The notes under the pieces were generated by a model. It saw nothing but the letters and a program-made list of their open reading frames with translations, did not search any database and was not told the origin of the DNA. Both the position numbers and the translations under genes were made by a program. A stretch of DNA of 64,000 nucleotides. It comes from Isoptericola chiayiensis. Its GTDB lineage: Bacteria; Actinomycetota; Actinomycetes; Actinomycetales; Cellulomonadaceae. Of this stretch, positions 17,575-28,365 are shown piece after piece. The stretch is taken from assembly GCF_013149805.1 (NCBI RefSeq), contig NZ_JABEZT010000004.1, positions 62,001 to 126,000 on the forward strand. The letters are read 5' to 3'. The first letter of the stretch is position 1; every line of letters begins with the position of its first letter.

Positions 17575-18282
17575 CTACCGGCGTACCGCCAGCAGCACGC
17601 CCTCGCCGACAGGCACGACCGCCGGGGCCAGCCGGTCGTCGTCGCGGAGCGCGCCGGTGACCTCGCGCACGATGGCGGTCTCCTCGTCGCGCAGCGCGGG
17701 GTCGGCGACTCGGCCACCGAGCAGGGCGTCGGTGATCACGAGCATCCCGCCGGGACGCAGCAGCCGGACCGCCGCGGTCACCTGGCCGGGCAGCGCGTGC
17801 GGCTCGGTCGAGACGACCACGAGGTCGTAGGCGCCGTCGGTGAGACGGGGCAGCACCTCCGCGGCGGAGCGGGCGATCGTGCGGGTGCGGTGCGCCGGGA
17901 CGCCCTCGTCGGCGAACGCCGCCTTGGCGGCCCGCAGATGCTCGCCGTCGGCGTCGATCGTGGTCAGGACGCCGTCCGGTGCCATGCCGCGCAGCAGCCA
18001 CAGGGAGGCGACCGCGCTGCCCGTGCCCAGCTCGACGACGGCCCGCGCCTGCAGGGCCGCCGCGAGGGTGCGCAGCAGCGCGCCGGTACCGGTCGAGATC
18101 GAGCGGCAGCCCAGCTCCTCGCCCCGCTCGCGGGCGCGCAGCAGCGTCACGTCCTCGGTGAGGTACGTCTCGCTGAAGGCCCAGGCGGCACTCGGACCGT
18201 CGTGGGCACCGATCCCGGTGGTGATGTCGGCCCCCCTTGCTCGCTGGGCCGATCGTACGGGGGAACCGTTCAGGGTGCTCAC
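17575..18282 (-). CDS. O-methyltransferase family protein (Rv1220c type)
   Basis: 235 residues. SAM-binding glycine motif [15 protein letters not shown], acidic end of the next strand [10 protein letters not shown], and the order of blocks match the caffeoyl-CoA-type O-methyltransferase family. Its mycobacterial relative also faces sigE divergently. The GTG at 18282 is the shortest start that keeps the N-terminus seen in relatives. It falls inside the -10 region of the sigE promoter, so transcription of the two genes must interfere. An ATG at 18300 would overlap the sigE start region. The substrate is unknown. Confidence 0.8.
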   Translation of the reverse strand: MSTLNGSPVRSAQRARGADITTGIGAHDGPSAAWAFSETYLTEDVTLLRARERGEELGCRSISTGTGALLRTLAAALQARAVVELGTGSAVASLWLLRGMAPDGVLTTIDADGEHLRAAKAAFADEGVPAHRTRTIARSAAEVLPRLTDGAYDLVVVSTEPHALPGQVTAAVRLLRPGGMLVITDALLGGRVADPALRDEETAIVREVTGALRDDDRLAPAVVPVGEGVLLAVRR

Positions 18283-18287
18283 ACGTT
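18262..18287 (+). promoter_or_regulatory. ECF sigma-E autoregulatory promoter
   Basis: GGAACC, 16-base spacer, CGTT. This is the textbook -35/-10 pair of SigE-class ECF factors and lies 12 bases before the sigE start codon, implying that SigE drives its own gene. Confidence 0.75.
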
Positions 18288-18298
18288 GGCGTGGGACC

Positions 18299-18892
18299 AT
18301 GGCCGTGATGACCGAGACCGTAGCCAGCACCCGACCCAGCGACGGACCGTCCCCCGACGGCACCACGCCGTGGGTCCCCCCGACGTGGGACGAGATCGTC
18401 CGCGAGCACTCGGCACGGGTGTTCCGGCTCGCGTACCGGCTGACCGGCGACCGTCAGGACGCCGAGGACCTCACCCAGGAGACGTTCCTGCGGGTGTTCC
18501 GGTCCCTGTCCAGCTACACCCCCGGCACGTTCGAGGGCTGGCTGCACCGCATCACGACCAACTTGTTCCTCGACCAGGTCCGCCGCAAGAAGCGCATCCG
18601 GTTCGAGGCGATGGGCGAGGACGCGTCCCGGGTGGAGGCCACCGACGACCGCTCGCGTCCCGAGCGCGGGTTCGAGCACGCCCACCTCGACCACGACGTG
18701 CAGGCGGCGCTGGACGCGTTGCGGCCGGAGTACCGCGCCGCCGTCGTGCTGTGCGACATCGAGGGGCTCAGCTACGAGGAGATCGCCGTCACCCTCGGCA
18801 TCAAGATCGGCACCGTCCGCTCGCGGATCCACCGGGCGCGCGCCCAGCTGCGCGACGCCCTGGAGCACCGACGCAGCGAGGTGAGCGGGTGA
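18299..18892 (+). CDS. sigE: ECF RNA polymerase sigma factor SigE
   Basis: 197 residues. Region 2 is visible as [20 protein letters not shown] plus [20 protein letters not shown], and region 4 as [20 protein letters not shown] with [17 protein letters not shown]. Sequence and gene order (methyltransferase, sigE, anti-sigma, htrA, tatB) match the envelope-stress sigma factor of mycobacteria. ATG 18299 or ATG 18308 can serve as start. The first is used here because the autoregulatory promoter would place transcription start only a few bases upstream. It overlaps its anti-sigma factor by GTGA, ensuring balanced synthesis. Confidence 0.93.
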   Translation: MAVMTETVASTRPSDGPSPDGTTPWVPPTWDEIVREHSARVFRLAYRLTGDRQDAEDLTQETFLRVFRSLSSYTPGTFEGWLHRITTNLFLDQVRRKKRIRFEAMGEDASRVEATDDRSRPERGFEHAHLDHDVQAALDALRPEYRAAVVLCDIEGLSYEEIAVTLGIKIGTVRSRIHRARAQLRDALEHRRSEVSG

Positions 18893-19776
18893 GCCGGCAC
18901 CTCGGGGACTGGGTGAGCCCGCTCGCGGACGGACAGCTCGGTGCGGAGGACACCGAGCGCGCCCTCGCGCACGTGGCGGCGTGCCCGACGTGCGCCGCGG
19001 AGCTGGAGACGGCCCGCGCGGCGCGTCGGCACCTGGCCGGTGCCGGGGACGTCGTCGCCGACCCGGACCTGACGCGGCGCCTGCTCGCGTTGTCCGCGTC
19101 GATCCCGTCCACCGACGGGGATCCGCTGCGGGCCCCCGAGCGGGACACGACGTGGTCGACGCCGGTGGAGTGGCGGACCACGCTGACCGGCGACGTCGCG
19201 GTGGAACGCCGCCGTCGCCGCCGTCGGCGGGTCGCGCTCGCCGGCGTGGGCGGGGTCGGCGTGCTCGGGTGCACGCTGTTCGCGCTGGGCCAGGCGCCCG
19301 TGGTCGCCCCGGACCCGTCGCGGGCGGCCGCGCTGTCCACGCTGGCGTCGGCGTCGACGACGCCGGGCGGATCGGGGGAGGCGATCGAGTCGGCCGGGTT
19401 CGTGGCTCCCGCGGCGTTGCCCGCCGGGTACGAGATCACCGCGGTGCGGGCCGCGGACGACGTCCTGGAGATCGACCTGGACGGGCCGGACGGACCGGTC
19501 GTGGTGCGTGAGCAGCGGGGCCGGCTCGCCGACGTCGGCGAGCCCGAGGCGACCGTGTCGTTCGACGACCGGTCCGACGTCGTCGTCCTGACGGGCGACC
19601 CGTGGCACGTGGCCTGGCAGTCGGGGGACGTCGTCGTGGAGGTTACGACCGACGCGCCGCACGACGTGGTCCGCGACGTGGTCGCGGCCTTCCCCGGGCG
19701 TGCCTACGATGCCGGGGTCGTGCCTCGACTCACCCGGGGCTGGTCGACCGTGACAGGAGCACTCAGCAGCCCATGA
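18889..19776 (+). CDS. rseA: Zinc-binding anti-sigma factor (RseA-like) with extracytoplasmic domain
   Basis: 295 residues. The N-terminal ZAS domain has His28-x3-Cys32-x2-Cys35 (HVAACPTC), the site that holds SigE inactive. A basic stretch of eight arginines precedes a single membrane helix (about residues 112-132). The C-terminal half is extracytoplasmic and contains a MucB/LolA-like segment ([19 protein letters not shown] and following). It is therefore a membrane-spanning anti-sigma factor, unlike the soluble mycobacterial RseA. Coupled to sigE (GTGA) and to htrA (ATGA), so the sensor, regulator and protease are one operon. Confidence 0.85.
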   Translation: MSRHLGDWVSPLADGQLGAEDTERALAHVAACPTCAAELETARAARRHLAGAGDVVADPDLTRRLLALSASIPSTDGDPLRAPERDTTWSTPVEWRTTLTGDVAVERRRRRRRRVALAGVGGVGVLGCTLFALGQAPVVAPDPSRAAALSTLASASTTPGGSGEAIESAGFVAPAALPAGYEITAVRAADDVLEIDLDGPDGPVVVREQRGRLADVGEPEATVSFDDRSDVVVLTGDPWHVAWQSGDVVVEVTTDAPHDVVRDVVAAFPGRAYDAGVVPRLTRGWSTVTGALSSP

Positions 19777-21251
19777 CGTCCCACGACCCGACGGACCTGT
19801 TCGCCACCCCGGAGCCTCCGCCGCGCCGCGAGGCGCCCGCGCCCCGGGCCGAGCCGGGCACGCCGTCGTCCCCGGCGCGGTCCGCCGCGACCCCGCCGTC
19901 GTCCCCGGCGGCCTGGACCGCCTCGCCGGCCTCGCCAGCGTCCTGGGCGCCGCGGAACGCGACTGCGCCGACAGGTTCCGCCGCCCCGCCGACCGGACCT
20001 GCCACGCCGTCCGGCCCCGCCGCGCCGTCCGGTCCCGCCGCGCCGTCCGGTCCCGCCGCGCCGTCCGGTCCCGCCGCGCCGTCCGGTCCCGCCGCGCCGA
20101 GCGGCCCGCACCCCGCTGCGACGCCACCGCCACGTCCCGCCCGCCCCCGGCTGGGCGCCGCGCGGGTCGCGCTGGTGGTCGTCCTGGCGCTCGTGGCCGG
20201 GCTGGTGGGCGGGTTCGCCGGCGACCGGCTCTCGGGCACGACGGCGGAGGATGCGCCGGTGGAGGCCGACCTGCCCGCGGCGCCCGACGGCGGTGAGGGC
20301 ACGGACCTGTCCCGCCCCGCCGGGTCCGTGGCGGCGATCGCCGCGGACGTGCTCCCCTCGGTGGTCTCCCTGGAGGTCTCCGGCGGGGGCGGCGCCGGGT
20401 CGACCGGCTCCGGGTTCGTGCTGCGCGAGGACGGCTACGTCCTGACCAACGCCCACGTGGTCTCCGCGGGTGACGACGGCGGCGCGGTGACCGTGGTGCT
20501 GTCCGACGGCAGCGAGCACCCCGGCGAGGTCGTGGGGCTCACCACGGACTACGACCTGGCCGTCGTCAAGATCGACGTCGACGGGCTGACGCCGCTCGTG
20601 CTCGGCGACTCGGACGACGTCGTCGTCGGCGACCAGGTGCTGGCCGTCGGTGCCCCGCTCGGTCTGGACTCGACCGTGACGACGGGCATCGTCTCGGCCC
20701 TGCACCGCCCCGTGCAGGCCGGGGACCAGTCCTCCACGGCGTTCATCGACGCGATCCAGACCGACGCCGCGATCAACCCCGGCAACTCCGGCGGTCCGCT
20801 GGTCGACGCGGACGGCGAGGTGGTGGGCATCAACTCCGCCATCGCGCAGGCCCCGGGCGCGCTGCAGGCCACTGGGAGCATCGGTCTGGGGTTCGCCATC
20901 CCGGCGAACCAGGCACGCACCACCGCCGAGCAGCTCATCGAGACCGGGCAGGCGACCTACCCGGTAATCGGCGTCCTGCTGGACACGACGTACACCGGCG
21001 AGGGGGTCAAGGTCTCCGAGGATCCGCAGCAGGGCAACGCGCCCGTGACGTCCGGCGGGCCCGCCGACCTCGCGGGCGTGCGTGCCGGCGACGTCATCCT
21101 CGCGATCGACGGCCGGCCCGTCTCGCGCAGCGACGAGCTGATCGTGGCGATCCGTGCCCGGCAGCCGGGCGACGCCGTGACGTTGCGCGTGCGCAGCGGC
21201 GAGGAGGAGCGCGACGTGCGCGTCGTCCTGCAGGAGAGCGACGGCGAGTGA
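19773..21251 (+). CDS. htrA: HtrA/DegP-type membrane serine protease with PDZ domain
   Basis: 492 residues. A long Pro/Ala/Ser-rich cytoplasmic region (1-125) ends in a membrane helix (about 130-152). The trypsin-like domain has the triad His228 (TNAHVV), Asp261 (DYDLAVVK) and Ser339 (GNSGGP). A single PDZ domain (about 390-485, GGPADLAGVRAGDVILAIDG) follows. It probably degrades or refolds damaged exported proteins and may process the neighbouring anti-sigma factor. The cytoplasmic linker contains five perfect or near-perfect 18-bp DNA repeats encoding Pro-Ser-Gly-Pro-Ala-Ala. Confidence 0.92.
   Translation: MTSHDPTDLFATPEPPPRREAPAPRAEPGTPSSPARSAATPPSSPAAWTASPASPASWAPRNATAPTGSAAPPTGPATPSGPAAPSGPAAPSGPAAPSGPAAPSGPAAPSGPHPAATPPPRPARPRLGAARVALVVVLALVAGLVGGFAGDRLSGTTAEDAPVEADLPAAPDGGEGTDLSRPAGSVAAIAADVLPSVVSLEVSGGGGAGSTGSGFVLREDGYVLTNAHVVSAGDDGGAVTVVLSDGSEHPGEVVGLTTDYDLAVVKIDVDGLTPLVLGDSDDVVVGDQVLAVGAPLGLDSTVTTGIVSALHRPVQAGDQSSTAFIDAIQTDAAINPGNSGGPLVDADGEVVGINSAIAQAPGALQATGSIGLGFAIPANQARTTAEQLIETGQATYPVIGVLLDTTYTGEGVKVSEDPQQGNAPVTSGGPADLAGVRAGDVILAIDGRPVSRSDELIVAIRARQPGDAVTLRVRSGEEERDVRVVLQESDGE
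20007..20096 (+). repeat. Five 18-bp tandem repeats inside htrA
   Basis: Units CCGTCCGGTCCCGCCGCG; four copies identical, the first differing by one base. Each codes for PSGPAA in the linker before the membrane helix. In-frame slippage would change linker length without breaking the protein. Confidence 0.93.
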
Positions 21252-21280
21252 CGCGGTACCTGTCCCGCGACGCCGCGGGC

Positions 21281-21293
21281 TAGGCTGTCGGCC
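21281..21293 (+). promoter_or_regulatory. Leaderless promoter hexamer of tatB
   Basis: TAGGCT at 21281-21286, 7 bases before GTG 21294, with no Shine-Dalgarno. tatB can thus be expressed apart from the stress operon. Confidence 0.5.
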
Positions 21294-23393
<2,100 letters not shown>

Positions 23394-23445
23394 CCTCGGC
23401 GGCTGCCGCCGTGCCCCCTGCGCTCCGCGCGGCTAGTGTCGTGGC

Positions 23446-24468
23446 GTGCCTGAACGTGACGACGGAATCAAGGAAGTCCTCACCCGCCTCGTCGGCTGGG
23501 TGAAGGACCGCCGTGAGGTCCGCGCCGTCCAGTGGTACACGGCGCGGCGCGGCAACCTGCTCTCGGGCGGGATCGCGTACTCGGCGCTGTTCGCCATCGG
23601 CGCGGGGCTGACCATCGGCTTCACGATCTTCTCGGCGACGCTCGGCAACCGCCCCGACCTCATGGCGGCGGTCACCGACCAGATCGAGCTGTGGCTGCCC
23701 GGCCTGATCGGCACCGGAGACGGTCAGCTGAACCCGCAGGATCTGGTCGTCGAGAACGTCTGGAACCCGGCGACGCTGATCGCTACCGTGGTGCTGCTCT
23801 GGACGGCCATCAGCTTCATGGGTGCCCTGCGGCACTCGATCCGGTCGATGTTCGACGCCCCGGTGGTCGGGGTGAATCCGGTGCTGGCCAAGGTGTGGCA
23901 GCTCGCCGGGTTCCTGCTGCTCGGGGTGATGGTCGTGGTGACGGCGGGCGCCAGCATCCTGTCGAGCGCCGTCACGAGCGAGGTCGACTCCTGGTTCGGG
24001 GACAACCCCGCCGTCGGGCGCCTGCTGGCCGTCGGGAGCCTCGCCGTCGCCGTGGTGCTCGACGCCGTGGTGGTCTTCCTCGTGGTCCGCGTGGTGGGCC
24101 GTGTGCGCCCGCGACGGGGCCGGGACATGGTGATCGGCTGCCTGCTCGCCGGCGTGGTCTCCGGGGCGCTGCGCTACGCGGGGACCTCGTTGGTGACCTC
24201 CAGCGTGTCGAACAACATCCTGCTGGGCTCGTTCGTGACGATCGGCACCATCCTGCTGCTCGCCAACTTCCTGTCCCGGATGCTGCTGATCGTCTGCGCC
24301 TGGATGTACGACCCGCCGCGGCTGGACGAGATCGCGCGGGCCGACGCCGAGCTCGCCGCCCTCCGGCACGAGGAGGAGGTCGAACGGCTGGTGCGGCAGG
24401 GCTCCGGGAGCGGGCGACCCTACAGCCCGGTGGTCCGCGGCGTGCGCCGGGGCCGGTACGCGTTCTGA
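23446..24468 (+). CDS. YihY/virulence factor BrkB family membrane protein
   Basis: 340 residues with six hydrophobic segments between residues 40 and 290 and the family motif GGIAYSALFAIGAGLTIGFT near the N-terminus. Order trpS - 2H protein - YihY/YhjD relative is conserved in actinobacteria. The GTG at 23446 follows a TAGTGT hexamer by 6 bases, so it is probably leaderless. A C-terminal cytoplasmic tail is charged and basic. Function in the family is unsettled; older annotation as RNase BN is not supported. Confidence 0.88.
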   Translation: MPERDDGIKEVLTRLVGWVKDRREVRAVQWYTARRGNLLSGGIAYSALFAIGAGLTIGFTIFSATLGNRPDLMAAVTDQIELWLPGLIGTGDGQLNPQDLVVENVWNPATLIATVVLLWTAISFMGALRHSIRSMFDAPVVGVNPVLAKVWQLAGFLLLGVMVVVTAGASILSSAVTSEVDSWFGDNPAVGRLLAVGSLAVAVVLDAVVVFLVVRVVGRVRPRRGRDMVIGCLLAGVVSGALRYAGTSLVTSSVSNNILLGSFVTIGTILLLANFLSRMLLIVCAWMYDPPRLDEIARADAELAALRHEEEVERLVRQGSGSGRPYSPVVRGVRRGRYAF

Positions 24469-24529
24469 ACGGCCGAAGACCCCGGACCCGAGTTCCGAGA
24501 GCCCTGAGCGGCCACGACCGAGAACGGCC

Positions 24530-24612
24530 GAACTGCCGACGTCGGCAGCTCGTGCCGAGATCGGCAGTCGGAACGACCGATCCCGTCACGAACTGCCGAC
24601 GTCGGCAATTCG
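24530..24612. repeat. Cluster of three TGCCGANNTCGGCA palindromes, two inside a 23-bp direct repeat
   Basis: A 23-bp direct repeat (GAACTGCCGACGTCGGCA plus five bases) occurs at 24530-24552 and 24590-24612, exactly 60 bases apart with 21/23 identity. Between them a third palindrome with the same arms lies at 24553-24566. The cluster fills the 222-base gap between convergent YihY and sdhB genes; nothing else is visible there. Confidence 0.85.
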
Positions 24613-24690
24613 GTCATCGGGCAGCGAGGGGCGACCGCGGGAGTCGGCGCGGCGTGGCGTCGACGGCCCCGTGTCCCCGGCGTCGGGTCC

Positions 24691-25464
24691 TCAGAAGGCG
24701 CGGGTGATCATCGCCCGCTTGACCTCCTGGATCGCCTTGGTGACCTCGATGCCGCGCGGGCACGCCTCGGTGCAGTTGAAGGTGGTGCGGCAGCGCCACA
24801 CGCCCTCCTTGTCGTTGAGGATCTCGAGGCGCTGCGTGGCGGCCTCGTCGCGCGAGTCGAAGATGAACCGGTGGGCGTTGACGATCGCCGCGGGGCCGAA
24901 GTACTGACCGTCGGTCCAGAACACCGGGCAGGACGACGTGCACGCGGCGCACAGGATGCACTTGGTGGTGTCGTCGAACCGGTCGCGGTCGGCCTGGGAC
25001 TGCAGATGCTCACGGCTGGGCTCGTTGCCGGAGGTGACCAGGAACGGCATGATCTCGCGGTAGGAGGCGAAGAACGGCTCCATGTCGACCACGAGGTCCT
25101 TGACCACCGGCAGGCCCTTGATGGGCTCGACGGTGATCGGCTTGTCCGGGTTGATGTCCTTCAGCAGCGTCTTGCAGGCCAGGCGGTTGCGACCGTTGAT
25201 GCGCATCGCGTCCGACCCGCACACGCCGTGGGCGCACGAGCGCCGGAACGTCAGCGACCCGTCCGTCTCCCACTTGATCTTGTGCAGGGCGTCCAGCACA
25301 CGGTCGGTGCCGTAGGCCGTGACGGTGTGCTCCTCCCAGGTCGGCTCGGCGGAGACCTCCGGGTTGTACCGGCGGATCCTGAGCGTGACCTCGAAGGAGG
25401 CGACGGCACCGGCCTGGGACTCCGGAGCGGAGCTCGCGGTGTTCTCTTCCACAACAGCAGTCAT
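24691..25464 (-). CDS. sdhB: Succinate dehydrogenase iron-sulfur subunit
   Basis: 257 residues. The [2Fe-2S] site is in CAHGVCGSDAMRINGRNRLAC, the [4Fe-4S] in CILCAACTSSCPVFW and the [3Fe-4S] in CRTTFNCTEACPRGI. It passes electrons from SdhA to quinone in complex II. The ATG shares one base with the sdhA stop. Last gene of sdhCDAB. Confidence 0.97.
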   Translation of the reverse strand: MTAVVEENTASSAPESQAGAVASFEVTLRIRRYNPEVSAEPTWEEHTVTAYGTDRVLDALHKIKWETDGSLTFRRSCAHGVCGSDAMRINGRNRLACKTLLKDINPDKPITVEPIKGLPVVKDLVVDMEPFFASYREIMPFLVTSGNEPSREHLQSQADRDRFDDTTKCILCAACTSSCPVFWTDGQYFGPAAIVNAHRFIFDSRDEAATQRLEILNDKEGVWRCRTTFNCTEACPRGIEVTKAIQEVKRAMITRAF

Positions 25465-27299
25465 CAGTACTTCCGCTCCATCGGCTCGTAGCGCGTCTGG
25501 GTGACGGGCTTGGACCCCAGGACCACCTTGTAGTCCCCGAAGTCCTCGACGTGGTCGAAGTAGCCCTCGACGTGCCCGTCGGCGGCGTCGGGAGCCGACG
25601 TCGGACGGCGGTACGCCATCGTGTGCAGCATGTAGTTGGTGTCGTCCCGGTCGGGGAAGTCCTCGCGGTAGTGACCGCCGCGCGACTCGCGCCGGTTGAG
25701 CGCCGCGAGCACCGTGACCTCGGCGATGTCCAGCAGGAAGCCGAGCTCGATCGCCTCGAGCAGGTCGGTGTTGAACAGCGTGCCCTTGTCCTGCACGGAG
25801 ACGTTCCGGTAGCGCTTCTGCAGCTCGCGGATGTCGTCGGCGGCCTGCTGCAGCGACTCGTTGGTGCGGAACACCTGGGCGTTCGCGTCCATCGTCTCCT
25901 GCAGGGCCTTGCGCACCTCGGCGACCCGCTCGCCGTCGGGCCGGTCGCGCATCTCGGACAGCTGGGCCTCGACGCGCTCGGTCGGGTTCTCCTGGATCGG
26001 CAGGTGCTGCTCGACGGTCTTGGCGTAGGCCGCCGCGGACCGGCCGGAGCGCTTGCCGAACACGTTGATGTCCAGCAGCGAGTTGGTGCCGAGCCGGTTG
26101 GAGCCGTGCACGGACACGCACGCCACCTCGCCGGCGGCGTACAGGCCCTTGACCACGTTGTGGCTGTCGCGCAGCACCTCGCCCTTGACGTTCGTGGGCA
26201 CGCCGCCCATGGCGTAGTGCGCCGTGGGGTAGACGGGCACCGGCTCGGTGTAGGGCTCGATGCCGAGGTAGGTGCGGGCGAACTCGGTGATGTCGGGCAG
26301 CTTGGCGTCGATGTGCGCCGGCTCGAGGTGCGTCAGGTCGAGCAGCACGTAGTCCTTGTTCGGACCCGCCCCGCGGCCCTCCCGTACCTCGTTGGCCATC
26401 GACCGCGCCACGATGTCGCGGGGGGCGAGGTCCTTGATGGTGGGGGCGTACCGCTCCATGAAGCGCTCGCCGTCCGCGTTGCGCAGGATGCCGCCCTCGC
26501 CGCGGGCCGCCTCGGACAGCAGGATGCCGAGGCCCGCCAGGCCGGTGGGGTGGAACTGGAAGAACTCCATGTCCTCCAGCGGCAGCCCGCGGCGGTAGGC
26601 GAGGGCCATGCCGTCACCGGTGAGGGTGTGGGCGTTGGACGTGGTCTTGAAGATCTTGCCCGCGCCACCGGTGGCGAAGATGATCGCCTTGGCCTGGAAC
26701 ACGTGGATCTCGCCGCTGGCGAGGTCGTAGGCGACGACGCCGGTCGCGTTGACCTCGGCGTCGTCGTCCAGCTCCTCGGTGGTCAGGTCGTGGTCGGTGA
26801 GCAGGTCGAGCACGTAGAACTCGTTGAAGAACTCCACGTCCTGCTTGACGCAGTTCTGGTAGAGCGTCTGCAGGATCATGTGCCCGGTGCGGTCCGCGGC
26901 GTAGCAGGCGCGGCGCACGGCGGCCTGTCCGTGCTCACGGGTGTGCCCGCCGAACCGGCGCTGGTCGATCCGGCCCTCGGGGGTGCGGTTGAACGGCAGC
27001 CCCATGCGCTCCAGGTCGAGGACGGAGTCGATCGCCTCCTTGGCGAGGATCTCGGCCGCGTCCTGGTCGACGAGGTAGTCGCCTCCCTTGACCGTGTCGA
27101 AGGTGTGCCACTCCCAGTTGTCGTCCTCGACGTTCGCCAGCGCGGCGGCCATGCCGCCCTGGGCGGCGCCGGTGTGGGAGCGGGTGGGGTAGAGCTTGGA
27201 GATGACGGCGGTGCGCGCGTCCTTGGACGCCTCGAGCGCCGCACGCATGCCGGCGCCGCCTGCGCCGACGATGACGACGTCGTACTGGTGGGTCTGCAT
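25464..27299 (-). CDS. sdhA: Succinate dehydrogenase flavoprotein subunit
   Basis: 611 residues. FAD-binding [17 protein letters not shown] at the N-terminus, flavinylation histidine in [15 protein letters not shown], and the active-site stretch [20 protein letters not shown]. Length and C-terminus (EPMERKY) are typical of the actinobacterial enzyme. Oxidises succinate to fumarate, membrane-attached through SdhC/SdhD. It is separated from sdhD by 52 bases. Confidence 0.97.
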   Translation of the reverse strand: MQTHQYDVVIVGAGGAGMRAALEASKDARTAVISKLYPTRSHTGAAQGGMAAALANVEDDNWEWHTFDTVKGGDYLVDQDAAEILAKEAIDSVLDLERMGLPFNRTPEGRIDQRRFGGHTREHGQAAVRRACYAADRTGHMILQTLYQNCVKQDVEFFNEFYVLDLLTDHDLTTEELDDDAEVNATGVVAYDLASGEIHVFQAKAIIFATGGAGKIFKTTSNAHTLTGDGMALAYRRGLPLEDMEFFQFHPTGLAGLGILLSEAARGEGGILRNADGERFMERYAPTIKDLAPRDIVARSMANEVREGRGAGPNKDYVLLDLTHLEPAHIDAKLPDITEFARTYLGIEPYTEPVPVYPTAHYAMGGVPTNVKGEVLRDSHNVVKGLYAAGEVACVSVHGSNRLGTNSLLDINVFGKRSGRSAAAYAKTVEQHLPIQENPTERVEAQLSEMRDRPDGERVAEVRKALQETMDANAQVFRTNESLQQAADDIRELQKRYRNVSVQDKGTLFNTDLLEAIELGFLLDIAEVTVLAALNRRESRGGHYREDFPDRDDTNYMLHTMAYRRPTSAPDAADGHVEGYFDHVEDFGDYKVVLGSKPVTQTRYEPMERKY

Positions 27300-27351
27300 C
27301 GGTGTCGATGCCTCCTGCGTGGTGGTCAGCGGGCTGGGGGGTGCGGGCGGC

Positions 27352-27813
27352 TCAGGCCGTGCAGAACGAGGCGAGCAGCTCGGCCGGCGCCTCGGGCGGG
27401 CACGGGTCGAACGTGAAGATCACGAGCGTCCCCAGCACCACCGTGAGGGTGAAGGCCAGGTAGAGCAGGCTCTTGAGCACGCCGCGGGTGAGGTCCCGCT
27501 GCGCGTAGTCGTTGATGATGGTGCGCACGCCGTTGGTGCCGTGGATCATCGCGAGCCACAGCATGAGCAGGTCCCAGACCTGCCAGAACGGGCTGGCCCA
27601 CTTGCCGGCCACGAACGCGAAGTCGATCGCGTGCACGCCGTCCCCGACCATGAGGTTGACGAACAGGTGGCCGAAGATCAGGGCGACGAGCACCACGCCG
27701 GAGGCGCGCATGAACACCCAGGAGTACAGCTCGAAGTTGCCACGGGTCGTCTTGCGCCGCACGTACGGGGAGCGCGGGCTGGCGACCAGGGGGGTCGCGT
27801 CGGTCTGAGCCAT
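27352..27813 (-). CDS. sdhD: Succinate dehydrogenase membrane anchor subunit
   Basis: 153 residues with three membrane helices (about 33-52, 72-92 and 112-132). Motifs [19 protein letters not shown] and [17 protein letters not shown], the latter containing a histidine suited to heme or quinone binding, fit SdhD. Start ATG overlaps the sdhC stop by one base (TGATG). Confidence 0.93.
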   Translation of the reverse strand: MAQTDATPLVASPRSPYVRRKTTRGNFELYSWVFMRASGVVLVALIFGHLFVNLMVGDGVHAIDFAFVAGKWASPFWQVWDLLMLWLAMIHGTNGVRTIINDYAQRDLTRGVLKSLLYLAFTLTVVLGTLVIFTFDPCPPEAPAELLASFCTA

Positions 27814-28196
27814 CAGTGCCCACCTCCGAAGACGTTCATCAGGTGCCGCGGCAGGAAGCCGGCCATGGTCACGACGAGCAGCCCCAGGACCACCCAGAGC
27901 ATCACGCGGTGGTACTGCGGTCCCTTGGACCAGAAGTCCACGAGCGCGATGCGCAGGCCGTTGAAGGCGTGGAAGACGATGGCGGCGACCAGGCCCGCCT
28001 CGCCGAGCCCCATGATCGGCGTCTGGTACGTGCCGATGACGGCGTTGTACGCCTCGGGGGAGACCCTCACCAGTGCCGTGTCGAGCACGTGCACGAGCAG
28101 GAAGAAGAAGATGGACACGCCGGTCACGCGGTGCGCGACCCAGGACCACATGCCTTCACGGCCGCGGTAGAGCGTGCCTGCGGGAGCGTTCGGCAC
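27813..28196 (-). CDS. sdhC: Succinate dehydrogenase cytochrome b556 subunit
   Basis: 127 residues, three membrane helices. MWSWVAHRVTGVSIFFFLLVH carries the conserved Ser-x3-Arg and His, and FHAFNGLRIALVDF the second conserved His. I chose GTG 28196 because GGAGG lies exactly 8 bases upstream and the product begins as SdhC does, shortly before GTLYRGREGMW. The ATG at 28211 contains that Shine-Dalgarno inside its own codons, and the GTG at 28253 would lie upstream of the likely promoter hexamer. Confidence 0.88.
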   Translation of the reverse strand: MPNAPAGTLYRGREGMWSWVAHRVTGVSIFFFLLVHVLDTALVRVSPEAYNAVIGTYQTPIMGLGEAGLVAAIVFHAFNGLRIALVDFWSKGPQYHRVMLWVVLGLLVVTMAGFLPRHLMNVFGGGH

Positions 28197-28240
28197 GGGG
28201 GGAGCCTCCATTGGCGGAGTGGGTGCGGTTACGTGAAGAC

Positions 28241-28246
28241 ACTGTA
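28241..28246 (-). promoter_or_regulatory. -10 hexamer for the sdhCDAB operon
   Basis: TACAGT on the minus strand, 45 bases before the chosen sdhC start. The -35 is unclear (a GTGACC lies about 20 bases further upstream). Confidence 0.4.
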
Positions 28247-28353
28247 GTGACACCGGGTCGCGATCGGGTCACGGAGGGTCCGAAAACGGCGTCTCTGCGC
28301 AGAATCTGTGACTCATTCCACAGGCGTCACGTCATCGGGGCCCGGCGCGTCAC

Positions 28354-28365
28354 TATGCTGCGCAC
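28354..28365 (+). promoter_or_regulatory. Leaderless promoter hexamer of manC
   Basis: TATGCT at 28354-28359, 6 bases before the ATG; no Shine-Dalgarno. Confidence 0.5.

Noticed and set aside
25551-27416. 621-codon plus-strand frame opposite sdhA
   Set aside because: Antisense shadow of a fully conserved sdhA; Val/Gly/Arg-rich composition without any domain.
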